Positions 1-9,357 are shown, numbered from the stretch's first letter. The stretch is 64,000 bases of DNA from Sphingosinicella flava (GCF_016025255.1 NZ_CP065592.1:787122-851121); one strand, 5' to 3'. Program-made: numbers and translations. The notes: a model not told the origin generated them from the letters alone.

Positions 1-4
1 GGGG

Positions 5-1252
5 ATGAATATCGAAACGGACCGCCGGCACTTTCTGGCGATAGGCAGCGGGGCGGCGGCGATGATGGCGGTGCCGGGCTGGACCCAGGGTGCCGCACTC
101 CCCAACTTCGCGGCGCGCGCCGTGCCGATCGGGCGCGAGGAACGGCTTGCGCGCATCGCGAAGGCGCAGCGGCTGATGCGCGAGAGGGGCATGAGCGCCC
201 TCCTCATCGAGCCTGGCGCATCGCTCGTTTATTTCACCGGCATACGCTGGTGGCGGAGCGAGCGGCTGACGGCGGCGATCCTCCCAGCGGAGGGCGATAT
301 CGGCATCGTCACGCCGTTTTTCGAGGAGCCGTCGATCCGGGAAAGCCTGGCGGTGCCCGGCGATGTGCGTGTGTGGCAGGAGGACGAGGATCCGATCGCC
401 CTAGTTGCCGGGTGGCTGAAGGACCGGAAGCTCGGCCAAGGCAATATCGGGATCGAAGAAACGGTGCGCTTCTTCGCCAGCGATGCGCTGGCCCACGCTC
501 TGCCCCAGGCACGCGTCACGGCGGGCGCGCCGGTCGTCCGCGCCTGCCGGATGATCAAGTCGCCCGCCGAGATCGCGCTGATGCAGGTCGCGAGCGATAT
601 CACCATGGCCGCCTATCGCCATGTTCACGCCCGGGTCGAAAAGGGCATGGCGGCGCGCGACATTTCGCGCATGATGACCGAAGCGATGGCCGCGCTCGGC
701 GGATCGCCGGAATTCGCGCTCGTCCTGCTCAACGAGGCGTCGGCCTATCCGCATGGATCGGAAAAGCCGCAGGTCGTGCAGGAAGGCGGGATCGTGCTGA
801 TGGACAGCGGCTGCACGGTCGAAGGGTATCAATCCGACATTTCCCGCACCTTCGTGTTCGGAGAGCCGACGAAGGAGCAGCGCGAGGTTTGGGAAACGAT
901 GCGGCGCGGCCAGGGCGTCGCACACGCCGCCGCGAAGATCGGCGCGAGCGCGGGCAGCGTCGATGATGCCGTGCGCGGCTGGTACGAGAGCTTGGGTTAC
1001 GGCCCGCGCTACAAGCTGCCCGGCCTGTCGCACCGCACCGGGCACGGCATCGGCCTTGAAGGGCATGAGCCGGTGAACCTCGTCCATGGCGAAACGACTC
1101 CGCTCGCGCCCGGCATGTGCTTTTCCAACGAGCCGGGTCTTTATTTCCCCGGCAAGTTTGGCGTGCGGATCGAAGATTGCTTCCATATGACGGCGGAAGG
1201 CCCGCGCTGGTTCTCCGTGCCGCCCACATCCTTGGATAACCCAATCGGCTGA
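5..1252 (+). CDS. Tat-exported M24 family metallopeptidase (Xaa-Pro aminopeptidase-like)
   Basis: Predicted to remove N-terminal residues next to proline from peptides in the periplasm. The first 30 residues form a twin-arginine signal (RRHFLAIG followed by an Ala/Gly-rich stretch), so export is expected to be folded and via Tat. Residues about 45-170 match a creatinase N-domain; the rest is the pita-bread fold. The five M24 metal ligands are visible: Asp in LMDSG, Asp in SDISRTF, His in GHGIGLEGHE, Glu in SNEPGLY and Glu in RIEDCF. The 415-residue length is normal for this class. The start lies 4 bases from the window edge, after GGGG, so an earlier start cannot be excluded. Exact peptide specificity is not shown by the sequence. 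Confidence 0.85.
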   Translation: MNIETDRRHFLAIGSGAAAMMAVPGWTQGAALPNFAARAVPIGREERLARIAKAQRLMRERGMSALLIEPGASLVYFTGIRWWRSERLTAAILPAEGDIGIVTPFFEEPSIRESLAVPGDVRVWQEDEDPIALVAGWLKDRKLGQGNIGIEETVRFFASDALAHALPQARVTAGAPVVRACRMIKSPAEIALMQVASDITMAAYRHVHARVEKGMAARDISRMMTEAMAALGGSPEFALVLLNEASAYPHGSEKPQVVQEGGIVLMDSGCTVEGYQSDISRTFVFGEPTKEQREVWETMRRGQGVAHAAAKIGASAGSVDDAVRGWYESLGYGPRYKLPGLSHRTGHGIGLEGHEPVNLVHGETTPLAPGMCFSNEPGLYFPGKFGVRIEDCFHMTAEGPRWFSVPPTSLDNPIG

Positions 1253-1418
1253 ACGGCTCGCCGCGCGCAAGGCAGCATCCGGCGCGCGCGCGCCTCGAAA
1301 GCGCCGAGAACCGAATTGGGGCGCCGGAGACTTTTGCCGCAAAGGTTCGTTTTATCCCCAACAGAGCATGGGGGCGTGTACGGCGCCCATATGGGCTGCC
1401 GAAACGGGAGCCTTTGAG

Positions 1419-1865
1419 ATGAAGACCAAGATGATGATGTTCGCCGCTGTTGCCATGTCGATGGGCAGCGCGGCCTCCGCACAAATGATGTGGAACAATG
1501 GCAGCTGGAGCCCGACGCCCGTCACGTCGGCCTATCCGGCTTGCTCGGGCGCCGAAAGCGACGACCGCTGCATTCAGCTTTACGAGCGCGGCGTCCGCAC
1601 CAGCGCGAACCTCGCCATGAACCGGGACATGAACGGCACCGCCACCGCCGCCATGGACGACAGCATGACCATGCCCGCCGACGGCAGCGGCACCTATACG
1701 GGCCAGGGCGGCCCTTACGAACCCGTCGACGCATCCGGTTATGCGGCGATGAGCGGCATGGCGACGCCGACCAGCCGTAGCGGCTATCCCCCCTGCCCGC
1801 GCAGCGACGCGGCCGACAGCTGCATCCAGCTTTATGAGCGGGGCGTCACCGGCAACGGCAATTAA
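1419..1865 (+). CDS. small secreted protein with two copies of a CIQLYERGV motif
   Basis: Function unknown. The start at 1419 was chosen over an in-frame ATG at 1368 because GGGAG lies 9 bases upstream and translation then begins with a clean signal peptide (MKTKMMMFAAVAMSMGSAASA). The mature chain is about 128 residues, rich in Met, Gly, Ser and Thr. A motif occurs twice, near residues 35-60 and again at the C-terminus: YPACSGAESDDRCIQLYERG and YPPCPRSDAADSCIQLYERG. Each copy has two cysteines, suggesting a disulfide in each repeat. It is convergent with addB and separated from it by a hairpin. A periplasmic or surface role is inferred only from the signal peptide. Confidence 0.6.
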   Translation: MKTKMMMFAAVAMSMGSAASAQMMWNNGSWSPTPVTSAYPACSGAESDDRCIQLYERGVRTSANLAMNRDMNGTATAAMDDSMTMPADGSGTYTGQGGPYEPVDASGYAAMSGMATPTSRSGYPPCPRSDAADSCIQLYERGVTGNGN

Positions 1866-1876
1866 GCCGCGCCATC

Positions 1877-1900
1877 GCGGGAGCCCATCGCGGCTCCCGC
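1877..1900. terminator. hairpin between convergent genes
   Basis: A 9-bp perfect stem (GCGGGAGCC / GGCTCCCGC) with a 6-base loop lies between the stops of the small secreted protein and addB. It is followed on the plus strand by ACTTTCTTC, so it fits a terminator for the plus-strand gene and could serve both directions. Confidence 0.6.
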
Positions 1901-1907
1901 ACTTTCT

Positions 1908-4853
1908 TCAATCCTCGCGCCCATACCATTCGTCGAGGCGCATCAGCTGATCGTAATCGCCGTAAGGCGCATATTCGGGATGGAGCTTGGCGGTGAACGG
2001 TGCATCGCCCGTCAGCCATTGGGCGGCCGCATCGGCGAAATTGGCGGCGGCAAGAGCGGTGAAATCCGCCGGATCGATGGCGGTCTTCCCGCCGACGGGG
2101 CTGGCGATGAAGCCGAGCCTCCCCCCTTTCTTGGCGAGCGACCAATATTCGAAACCCTCCGGCTTCCCCTCGATCCCTTCGAAGCCGCCGCGTTCGGCGA
2201 TCAAGCCGATAAGGCCGAGCTGCAACGCATAGCCCGCCGCGACCGCTTTCGAGGCGGGCGGCATGCCGGTTTTATAGTCGACGATGGTCAGACCGCCATC
2301 GGCCGCCCGGTCGATGCGGTCGGCGACCCCGAACAAATCGATGCCCGCGACCTGCGCCCTCCCCTTGCATTCCGCCGCCAGCACCTTTCGCCCCTCTGCG
2401 TTGAGCCGCGCCACCTCCTCCGCGATCCAGTCCACCGCCTCGAGAAGCCGGGGCTGCCAAAGCGCCTTCATCAGCGGGTGGGCGGCGCTGCCTGCGAGCA
2501 AAGCCTCTGCGCGCGGGCGCAATTTCGCGGGGTCGCAGCCGTCTTCCTTGGCCCAGGCTTCCAGAATGGCGTGGACAGCGCTGCCCCGCCAGGCCGGGCC
2601 AGGATCGGCATCGACCTCCTCCAGCATCGACAGGCCCAGCATCTTGCGCGCGTAAAAGGCGAAAGGGTCGGCCTTCAGGCGATCCACATCGGTCACGGAT
2701 ATGGAGCTGGGACGCTCGACGGCCGGAGGCTGCGGTGCGGGCCGCGAAGCGGGCGTGTAGCGATCCGGCCGGTCGAGCGCCTCGGCCCAGCGCCGGTGGG
2801 CCGGCAGACGGGTCATGCCGCCGGTCATCGCCTCCAGCCGCAGCCAGAAACGCGATGCGACGGCGGGCGCCCGCGCATCGCGCCGCGCCCGCGTCACGAC
2901 GACCTGGCGCCCGCCCAGCCCGCTCGCGAAATCGTGAGCGGCAAGGCCGATCCGCCGATCGAGGCCCGGCAGGCCGAGGTCGGCGCGAATGCGCGGCGCG
3001 AGCCAGGGATCGGGCGCGGGCAGAGAAGGCCAGGTACCCTCGTTGAGGCCGGACAGGATCATCAGGTCCGCCTGCTGCAGCCGCGCCTCGATCAGGCCCC
3101 AGATGAAGATGCGCGGATGCTGCCCGTAAGGCGGACGGACGGCGACGCCGGAGAGGATCTGGGTCAGCAATGCGGGGAAGGTACGCATATCGCTGCCTCT
3201 CGGCCCGCCGAGCGCCGCGACCTCGATCTCCTCGAACAGATCGGCGGCGGCGCGCCCGGCGGGTCCGGCCCAGGCTTCCGCGCCCGCCAGCGCTTCGGCC
3301 GTTTCGCGCAGAAGCTGGAAGCGCTGGGCGAGGCTCGCCCCCGTATCGAAACCTTGCTCCAAAGGTGCGAGCAAGGGCGCGATCCCATGCCACCAATCGA
3401 GGGCCTTGCGCGCGACCGGAGCTTCCCGCCCAGCGACGGCGGCGAGATGCGCCGCGATGCCGGAAAGCCCAGCAGCCGGGCGCGGGCCGCGCAAGGCGAG
3501 ATCGAGATAGCGGACGCCCTCCAGCCACGCCTGGCGCGCCTCGCCCCGGCGGACCAGCGGATGCTTGAGGAGCGCGAGCAAGGGCACGGGCGCGAACCGC
3601 TCCGCCGCCGCTTCCGCGATCGCGAGAAGGAGCGTTCCGGGGGGCGTCTGGCCAAGCGGGCGGCCGGCGCTGTCATCCGCCACGATGTTCCAGCGTTCGA
3701 GTAGGGCGGATACGCGGCGGGCGAGCATCCGGTCGGGCGTCACCAGCGCCGCCGTCCGGCCGGGCGTCTCCACCGCTTCGCGCAGGAGGATGGCGATGGC
3801 CTGGGCTTCCTGCGCGGGGTCGGCGACTTCCAGGGCCTTGACGCCGGACAGGCTGCGATCGCGCGCGCGCAGGCTTTGCCATTTGCCGGTGTAGCGGGCC
3901 GGCGCCATGGCGTTGGCGATGGCGCGGCTGCGGCTGGCAGGCGCGTCCCTGCCCCCGCCCCAGCGCCAGTCCACGACCTCGCCGCGCCCGACGCTCATGC
4001 GGTCGAGCAGCAGTTTCAGCGCATATTGGGGATGGGTTTCGATGGATCGCGCCCGCCTGCCGGTTTCGGGATCGGCTTCGTGCGGGCCAAGCGCTTGCCA
4101 CTCCGCTTCCGGCATCGCGCGGTCGAGGCCGGGAAAGACGATCGTGCCGTTCGGCAATCGGGCGATGACACCGAGCAAGCGGGCAACGGCGGGCGCGGTG
4201 GTGGTGATGCCAGCCCCGACGACGAAACCCGGCGGCGGCTCCCTGCGCCACCGTTTCGCCATGGCGTCGAGCAGGCGGTTGCGCCGGTCGGCGAGATCAA
4301 TGCGGCCTAGACGGCGCAGCGTGCGCGGCCAATCCTCGAGGATCAGGCGCAGGCGATCGAGCGAGGCCTGCCAATGGGCCGAAAGATCGGGCGCTTCTTC
4401 AACGATGCCAAACAGGCGCGCCGGATCGATTTCCTCCACCAGAAGCTGATCGAGCGCCCGGCCAAGATCGGCGGCAAGGCGCAGCGCCTCGGCGGCGTCC
4501 ACCCCCGGCATATGGCTTTCGACGAGCCGGGCGAGGATCATCAGCCGCGTCATCGGCTCGACGGCGGGCGGTATGGGATCGCTCTCCAGCGGCTCCAGCG
4601 CCCCGCCGATCCGCTCGTCGAGATCGGGATCGCCCACCGGAACCAGGCGCGGCAGCAGCAATCCGCCCTCCGACCGGCGCACGAAGGCGTCGGATATGGC
4701 GCGCGCGGCACGATTGTTGGGGACGAGGACGATGCCGCCCGCAAGGCCGGTCTTGTCCTTCCCGTGCCGCGCGATCAGCCCGGCGGCCAGGGCGTCGGCA
4801 AAAGCCCGGTGCGGCGGGATCGTGTAGACGCTTGGGCCGCGTCCTTCATTCAT
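1908..4853 (-). CDS. addB: double-strand break repair protein AddB
   Basis: AddB is the second subunit of the AddAB helicase-nuclease, which processes double-strand breaks for RecA loading. The 981-residue product has the N-terminal inactivated-helicase region with VLVPNNRAARAISDAF, and a C-terminal PD-(D/E)XK nuclease domain with SISVTDVDRLKADPFAFYAR leading to the nuclease motif DYKTG near residue 870. The start at 4853 (MNEGRGPSVYTIPPH) overlaps the end of the upstream nucleotidyltransferase by 8 bases, which indicates translational coupling and makes the longer reading frame to 4949 unlikely. In many alphaproteobacteria addA follows immediately; here a convergent unrelated gene follows, so the partner must be elsewhere or absent. 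Confidence 0.9.
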   Translation of the reverse strand: MNEGRGPSVYTIPPHRAFADALAAGLIARHGKDKTGLAGGIVLVPNNRAARAISDAFVRRSEGGLLLPRLVPVGDPDLDERIGGALEPLESDPIPPAVEPMTRLMILARLVESHMPGVDAAEALRLAADLGRALDQLLVEEIDPARLFGIVEEAPDLSAHWQASLDRLRLILEDWPRTLRRLGRIDLADRRNRLLDAMAKRWRREPPPGFVVGAGITTTAPAVARLLGVIARLPNGTIVFPGLDRAMPEAEWQALGPHEADPETGRRARSIETHPQYALKLLLDRMSVGRGEVVDWRWGGGRDAPASRSRAIANAMAPARYTGKWQSLRARDRSLSGVKALEVADPAQEAQAIAILLREAVETPGRTAALVTPDRMLARRVSALLERWNIVADDSAGRPLGQTPPGTLLLAIAEAAAERFAPVPLLALLKHPLVRRGEARQAWLEGVRYLDLALRGPRPAAGLSGIAAHLAAVAGREAPVARKALDWWHGIAPLLAPLEQGFDTGASLAQRFQLLRETAEALAGAEAWAGPAGRAAADLFEEIEVAALGGPRGSDMRTFPALLTQILSGVAVRPPYGQHPRIFIWGLIEARLQQADLMILSGLNEGTWPSLPAPDPWLAPRIRADLGLPGLDRRIGLAAHDFASGLGGRQVVVTRARRDARAPAVASRFWLRLEAMTGGMTRLPAHRRWAEALDRPDRYTPASRPAPQPPAVERPSSISVTDVDRLKADPFAFYARKMLGLSMLEEVDADPGPAWRGSAVHAILEAWAKEDGCDPAKLRPRAEALLAGSAAHPLMKALWQPRLLEAVDWIAEEVARLNAEGRKVLAAECKGRAQVAGIDLFGVADRIDRAADGGLTIVDYKTGMPPASKAVAAGYALQLGLIGLIAERGGFEGIEGKPEGFEYWSLAKKGGRLGFIASPVGGKTAIDPADFTALAAANFADAAAQWLTGDAPFTAKLHPEYAPYGDYDQLMRLDEWYGRED

Positions 4854-5607
4854 TGCCGAGCAGCATTTCCGTCTTCTTGACCGCGGCCGGCGTGCCGACA
4901 TCGTACCACAATCCCTGATGCACGGCGCCGAAGCAGCGGCCCTGCGCAATGGCGCGATCCCACAGCAAATTCGTCGAGAACGGGCCTTCGGGCGTGTCGG
5001 CGATCAGCCGCTTCGCGATCATCTGAATGCCGGTATAGACGAAGGGCGCCACCGTCCCGCGCCTGGGGCGCCGCACCCGCCCCATCGCATCCAAGTGGAA
5101 ATCACCCTTTCCGCCATGGCAATTGGCGCGGGCGAACGGAACGAGCAGCAACAGCGCGTCCATGTCCGCATCGTTCCAGTGCGTCGCGAGCAGGCGAAGC
5201 GTATCGACGGGACCATCCACCCAGAGATTGTCGGAATTGACGACGAGAAACGGATCGGCATCGATCATGGGCAAGGCGCGGACCAGGCCGCCGCCGGTTT
5301 CGAGCAACAGGTCGCGCTCATCTGAAATCGCGATATCAATATCTTGCACTCGATTCTTCAGATGAGCTTCGAGCGCATTGGCGAGGTAATGGACATTGAC
5401 GACGGCCCGTTCCACGCCCGCGGCGCGCAGCCGGTCGAAGCAATGATCGATGAGCGGCTTGCCCGCCACCTCGACCAGCGGCTTGGGCCGCGTGGCGGTG
5501 AGCGGCCGCATTCTTTTGCCAAGGCCCGCCGCCATCACCATTGCCGTGCGGGGCACGGTGCCGCCGGGATCGGGCCGCAGGGACAATGGCGCCTTGTAAC
5601 GGCTCAT
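4846..5607 (-). CDS. murU: MurU-like sugar-1-phosphate nucleotidyltransferase
   Basis: Predicted to transfer UMP to MurNAc-1-phosphate, giving UDP-MurNAc in the recycling shunt that bypasses de novo MurA/MurB synthesis. The nucleotide-binding signature is near residue 25: MVMAAGLGKRMRPLT, then TRPKPLVEVAGKPLIDH. A metal-binding Asp lies in VVNSDNLW. The 253-residue length fits. The start at 5607 was chosen because it forms an ATGA overlap with the stop of the sugar kinase upstream; a second ATG at 5625 is possible. Family members also include mannose-1-phosphate guanylyltransferases, so the substrate assignment rests on the coupling to an AmgK-like kinase. Confidence 0.8.
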   Translation of the reverse strand: MSRYKAPLSLRPDPGGTVPRTAMVMAAGLGKRMRPLTATRPKPLVEVAGKPLIDHCFDRLRAAGVERAVVNVHYLANALEAHLKNRVQDIDIAISDERDLLLETGGGLVRALPMIDADPFLVVNSDNLWVDGPVDTLRLLATHWNDADMDALLLLVPFARANCHGGKGDFHLDAMGRVRRPRRGTVAPFVYTGIQMIAKRLIADTPEGPFSTNLLWDRAIAQGRCFGAVHQGLWYDVGTPAAVKKTEMLLGNE

Positions 5608-6593
5608 GCGCGCGTCGCTTCCCAAGCCGCGGCACGCTTGTCCGACGGGACGTTCGCATCGAACCAGTCTTTGACGGGCGCGAGGGCCGGATGCGCGAGG
5701 TTGCGCTCCAGATAGCCCCAGACGCGCGGTTGAAAGTCGAGATAATGGCCTTTGCCGTCGCGCTTCCAGAGGCGCGTGAAGATGCCGAGGATCTTGGTGT
5801 TCCGCTGCGCGCCCAGCACTTCATAATGGGCGCGGAAGCGGTCAGGGTCGGCGATCTCCGCTTTCTCCACGAACCGCGCCAGCATCTCTTCTTCCAGCGC
5901 CGGGGCGATGTCCCGCCGCGCGTCCTGCAGCAGGGACACGAGGTCATAAGCCGAGTGACCCGCCAGCGCATCCTGGAAATCGAGCAGGCCGAGCTCGCGC
6001 CGCCCCTCCAGCACCATCAGGTTGTCGGCATGATAATCGCGCAGGACCATGACCGGATTGGCCGCCGCTTCAGCCGCGACCTCGGCCCAGGTTCGTTGCC
6101 AGGCGGCGCGATATCCGGCTTCGTCCACCTCCAGCGTCAGGGCCGGCGCATACCATTCGGGAAACAGCGCGGCTTCGCGCGCCATCGCCGCCTCGTCGTA
6201 AGGCGGGATATCGGCGGGCGCGGGCTGGCTGGCGAGGGCGGCGAGAATGTCCACCGCGCTCTCGTAAATCTCACGTTCGTGCCCAGGATGCCGCCACAGG
6301 AACGGGCCGACCCGCGCATCGCCGAAATCCTCGAGCAGCAGTAGGCCCCGTTCCCGGTCGACCGCCAGCGGCCGGGGCGGCAGGAAACCCCGGTCGAGCA
6401 GGTGCCCGGCCACCTTCAGGAACGGCCCGACATCCTCATGCTCGGGCGGCGCGTCCATCAGGACGGCGGTGTCATCGCCCCGGTGAACCCGAAAATAGCG
6501 GCGGAAGGAGGCATCCCCCGCAAGCGGGCGAATTTCGGCGCCGCCCCAGCCGTGAGCGGCGAGGAAATCGGGCGCGGCGGCGGGTGGAATCAT
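5604..6593 (-). CDS. amgK: AmgK-like aminosugar anomeric kinase (aminoglycoside phosphotransferase fold)
   Basis: Predicted cytoplasmic kinase that phosphorylates MurNAc or GlcNAc at the anomeric carbon, feeding the nucleotidyltransferase encoded next. The 329-residue protein has the APH fold: an N-lobe with LAGDASFRRYFRV, the catalytic loop LRDYHADNLM near residue 200, and the metal-binding LLDFQDALAGH. The start at 6593 gives an ATGA overlap with tsaE; the reading frame runs open for a further 43 codons but that stretch overlaps tsaE and reads as its antisense. The pairing amgK-murU is the known recycling module; activity on MurNAc is inferred from this pairing. Confidence 0.82.
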   Translation of the reverse strand: MIPPAAAPDFLAAHGWGGAEIRPLAGDASFRRYFRVHRGDDTAVLMDAPPEHEDVGPFLKVAGHLLDRGFLPPRPLAVDRERGLLLLEDFGDARVGPFLWRHPGHEREIYESAVDILAALASQPAPADIPPYDEAAMAREAALFPEWYAPALTLEVDEAGYRAAWQRTWAEVAAEAAANPVMVLRDYHADNLMVLEGRRELGLLDFQDALAGHSAYDLVSLLQDARRDIAPALEEEMLARFVEKAEIADPDRFRAHYEVLGAQRNTKILGIFTRLWKRDGKGHYLDFQPRVWGYLERNLAHPALAPVKDWFDANVPSDKRAAAWEATRA

Positions 6594-7036
6594 GGGAGGG
6601 GCCATCTCCCTTCCCAAGCGGGCGGCACGGAGGCTGTCAAGGCGCGCGCATCCTCCCCATCGCGGTCGAGAAACAGTTGAAGGCTGTCGGGCCACAGCGC
6701 CGCGCCCAGCCGTTCCGGCCATTCGATCAGCAAAGCGGCGTCATGACGAGCATCGTCCAGCGCCAGTTCCTCAAGCTCGGCCGAATCCTCGATGCGATAA
6801 AGGTCGACGTGCCAGACCGGAAAGCGCAGATCCGGGACTTCATAGACCTGGACGATCGGGAATGTCGGGCTCGCGACATCGCCCGCAAAATCCAGGCCGC
6901 GCAGGACGCCGCGCGCGAAGGCGGTCTTGCCTGCCCCGAGATCGCCATGAAGCGCGACCACGTCGCCGGGGCGAAGCACAGCGGCCAGCCGCCCGCCCAG
7001 CGCCTCGGTCTCGCCCTCGCCCGCCAACCGGATCAT
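6590..7036 (-). CDS. tsaE: tRNA threonylcarbamoyladenosine biosynthesis ATPase TsaE
   Basis: TsaE is the ATPase that resets the TsaB-TsaD complex during synthesis of t6A37 on ANN-reading tRNAs. The 148-residue protein has the Walker A motif LHGDLGAGKTAF near residues 30-41, a switch region SPTFPIVQVYE, and the family motif VWHVDLYRIED. The conserved WPERLG follows at about residue 108. Its start overlaps the stop of divL by four bases (ATGA), and its own stop overlaps the amgK start in the same way. The four genes from divL to murU are therefore probably one translationally coupled unit. Confidence 0.93.
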   Translation of the reverse strand: MIRLAGEGETEALGGRLAAVLRPGDVVALHGDLGAGKTAFARGVLRGLDFAGDVASPTFPIVQVYEVPDLRFPVWHVDLYRIEDSAELEELALDDARHDAALLIEWPERLGAALWPDSLQLFLDRDGEDARALTASVPPAWEGRWPLP

Positions 7037-9357
7037 GACGCGATTTCCGCTTCCGCCTGGCGGGGCAAGAGGATGGTGACGGTGGTTCCGGCGCCGAGTT
7101 CGGATTGAAGCTCGATCCGCCCACCATGCGCCTCGACGAATTGCTTGGCGAGCGGCAGGCCGAGGCCGAGCGCCGATTCCCCCTCGCCCATCGCCGCGGC
7201 GGTGCGATGGAAGCGGTCGAACACGCGCTCGCGGTCCGCGGCGGCGATCCCCCGCCCATTGTCGGTAACGGTGATCGACGCGCCCCGCGCATCGCCGACC
7301 GCGCGCAGCGACACCTTGCCGCCTAAATCGGTATAGCCCACCGCATTGGTGAGGATATTGTCGAGTGATTGGCGCAACCGGCGCTGATCCCCCGCGACGA
7401 TGCCCACCGACGGATCGATCCCGATATCGAGCATGATCGCCTTGCGCTCAGCCGCCTCGCGCACGCCTTCCGCCGACGCGGCGCACATGGCCGCCAGATC
7501 GACATGATCCTCTGCGAGAAGCAGGCTGCCGCTGTCGCTCTGGGTCAGATCGAGGACATTGTCGATCAGGCTGGAGAGGCGGGACACGGAATCGAGGATC
7601 GCGCGGACATAATCGTTGGCCGCGCTCGGCAGCGCGCCCGCATAGCCGTTGGCCAGCATTTCGGTGAAGCCGGCGATCGAGGTGAGCGGTGTGCGCAGCT
7701 CATAGCTCATGTTGGACACAAAGGCGGTCTTCAGCTTGTCCGCCTCGACCAACGCCTCGTTCCGCTCGCGCAGGGCGGCTTCCATCATCCGGCTGTCGGT
7801 CACGTCGATCATCGTGAAAAGCGCATTGCCGTCGGGCAGCGGCACGGCGGCGAATTCGAAGTCCCGCCCGCCGGTCAGCTGCACCTGCCCCGTGCGCTGC
7901 TTTCGCTCCACCGTCGCGCTGCGCACCATTTCGCGGATCAACGCGCCCTGGCTGCGATTTTTCAGCTTCTTGGCGAGCCGGGTCGACAGCGCGTCGATGC
8001 GAGGATGGGCGGCAAGCTCCTCCTCCTCCAGTTGCCACACCTGCCGGAACCTGTTGTTCCAGAGCTGCAGACGCCCATCGGAAGCAAAGACCCCCACCGC
8101 CTCGAACAGGTTGTCGAACGTCGCGGTCCTGACGCGGAGCAGGGTGTCTCGCGCGCTCGCAAGTTGCAGCTGTTCCGTTCTGTCCTCGAAGATCAGCAAG
8201 AGGCCGCCATCGGGCAGCGGCTGCGCAACGACGCGCAAGTGGGTGCCGCCGGGCAGCAGCCAATCCTCTTCTTCCGCCGCCATGCCGGACGTGAACCAGG
8301 CGCGATGCTCCTCCTTCCATTGCGGATAGTCGCGCACCTCGGGAAGCTGCCTATTCTCGCGCATGCGGTCGAGCAGGCGATCGAATTCCGGGCGGTCGGC
8401 AAGCCAGTCGAGCGGCAAGGCGAAAAGCCGTGCGAAGGGACGGTTGTAGAAAGTCAGGCTGCGGTCGCGGCTGAACTGGACGACGCCCGCCGACAACCGG
8501 TCGAGCATGTCGCGCTGCGCCCGCATGAACCGCGCAAGGTCGGCGCGGGCCTGCTCCCGCTCCTCGACGTCGATCGCATAGCCAGCAACGCCCGTTTCGC
8601 CGAGCGGCAATTCGACGACCCGCATCATCCTGCGCTGACCGGCGACGGTCGCCGGGACCGTGCGCGCCACCGCTTCTCCTTTTTCCCGCACCGCCGCGGC
8701 TTGGCTGAGCGGGCTCTTTCCATCGCTCTCGTCGACCAGCTCGAGCCCGGACTGGACCGCCGTCAGCGCATCGGGCGCTTCCACCGCCGCCACATAAGCT
8801 CCGTTCACCATGGCAAGGCGCAGGTCGGGGCCGCGATACCACATCGGAAACGGTGCCGCCTCGATCAGCGCCGACAGGGCATCGAGCGTGCTGGACAGGC
8901 GCTGGTTCTGCCCATGCAACACCTCCATCTTCCGTTCGCTCTCGGTAATGTCGATGAACCAGAGGAGGAGCGTTCCCGGCGCATAAGGCGCGGGAGCGGG
9001 GCCGCCCTGCACAATGAAGACGCGCGACGTGCCCCGAGGGCGCAGCATATGCGTAAAGGTAGCGCCGGAGGCGCGGATCGCCGCGACCTTTTCCGCTAAG
9101 CTCTCGTCCAGCGCGCGAAGCTCTCCTTTGTCGGCCGCGCGCTTAAGTCCAAATCGTTCCCATAGACTCGGGTCCGCATCGAGGCTGCCTTTTGGGGAAA
9201 TAATAAGCGGCAATCCCGGCCCGCTCGCCAGCAAGGCCTGGGCGGAAGAAGCCTGCCTTTGCTGCTCGTTAACCGCTCCAAGCCGTCCTGCCGCCCGCCA
9301 CGTCAACCAGGCGAAAGCGGCCAGCCACAGCCCACCAGCAACACCCAGCAACGCCAA
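7033..9357 (-). CDS. divL: DivL-type cell-cycle pseudokinase (tyrosine in the H-box)
   Basis: A membrane-anchored multi-PAS histidine-kinase-like protein. One N-terminal transmembrane segment (LLGVAGGLWLAAFAWLTW) is followed by about three to four PAS regions, a dimerisation helix and an HATPase domain (TVTDNGRGI, then LGLGLPLAKQFV). The phosphoacceptor position reads SNMSYELRTPL: the codon at 7702-7704 is TAT, giving Tyr at about residue 552 where kinases have His. In Caulobacter this substitution (Tyr550) defines DivL, which binds DivK and controls CckA rather than acting as an ordinary kinase. The length of about 775-790 residues and position before tsaE agree. The start is uncertain: 9357 is TTG, and the frame is open upstream to 9468 with a CTG at 9408 but no ATG. 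Confidence 0.85.
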   Translation of the reverse strand: MALLGVAGGLWLAAFAWLTWRAAGRLGAVNEQQRQASSAQALLASGPGLPLIISPKGSLDADPSLWERFGLKRAADKGELRALDESLAEKVAAIRASGATFTHMLRPRGTSRVFIVQGGPAPAPYAPGTLLLWFIDITESERKMEVLHGQNQRLSSTLDALSALIEAAPFPMWYRGPDLRLAMVNGAYVAAVEAPDALTAVQSGLELVDESDGKSPLSQAAAVREKGEAVARTVPATVAGQRRMMRVVELPLGETGVAGYAIDVEEREQARADLARFMRAQRDMLDRLSAGVVQFSRDRSLTFYNRPFARLFALPLDWLADRPEFDRLLDRMRENRQLPEVRDYPQWKEEHRAWFTSGMAAEEEDWLLPGGTHLRVVAQPLPDGGLLLIFEDRTEQLQLASARDTLLRVRTATFDNLFEAVGVFASDGRLQLWNNRFRQVWQLEEEELAAHPRIDALSTRLAKKLKNRSQGALIREMVRSATVERKQRTGQVQLTGGRDFEFAAVPLPDGNALFTMIDVTDSRMMEAALRERNEALVEADKLKTAFVSNMSYELRTPLTSIAGFTEMLANGYAGALPSAANDYVRAILDSVSRLSSLIDNVLDLTQSDSGSLLLAEDHVDLAAMCAASAEGVREAAERKAIMLDIGIDPSVGIVAGDQRRLRQSLDNILTNAVGYTDLGGKVSLRAVGDARGASITVTDNGRGIAAADRERVFDRFHRTAAAMGEGESALGLGLPLAKQFVEAHGGRIELQSELGAGTTVTILLPRQAEAEIAS

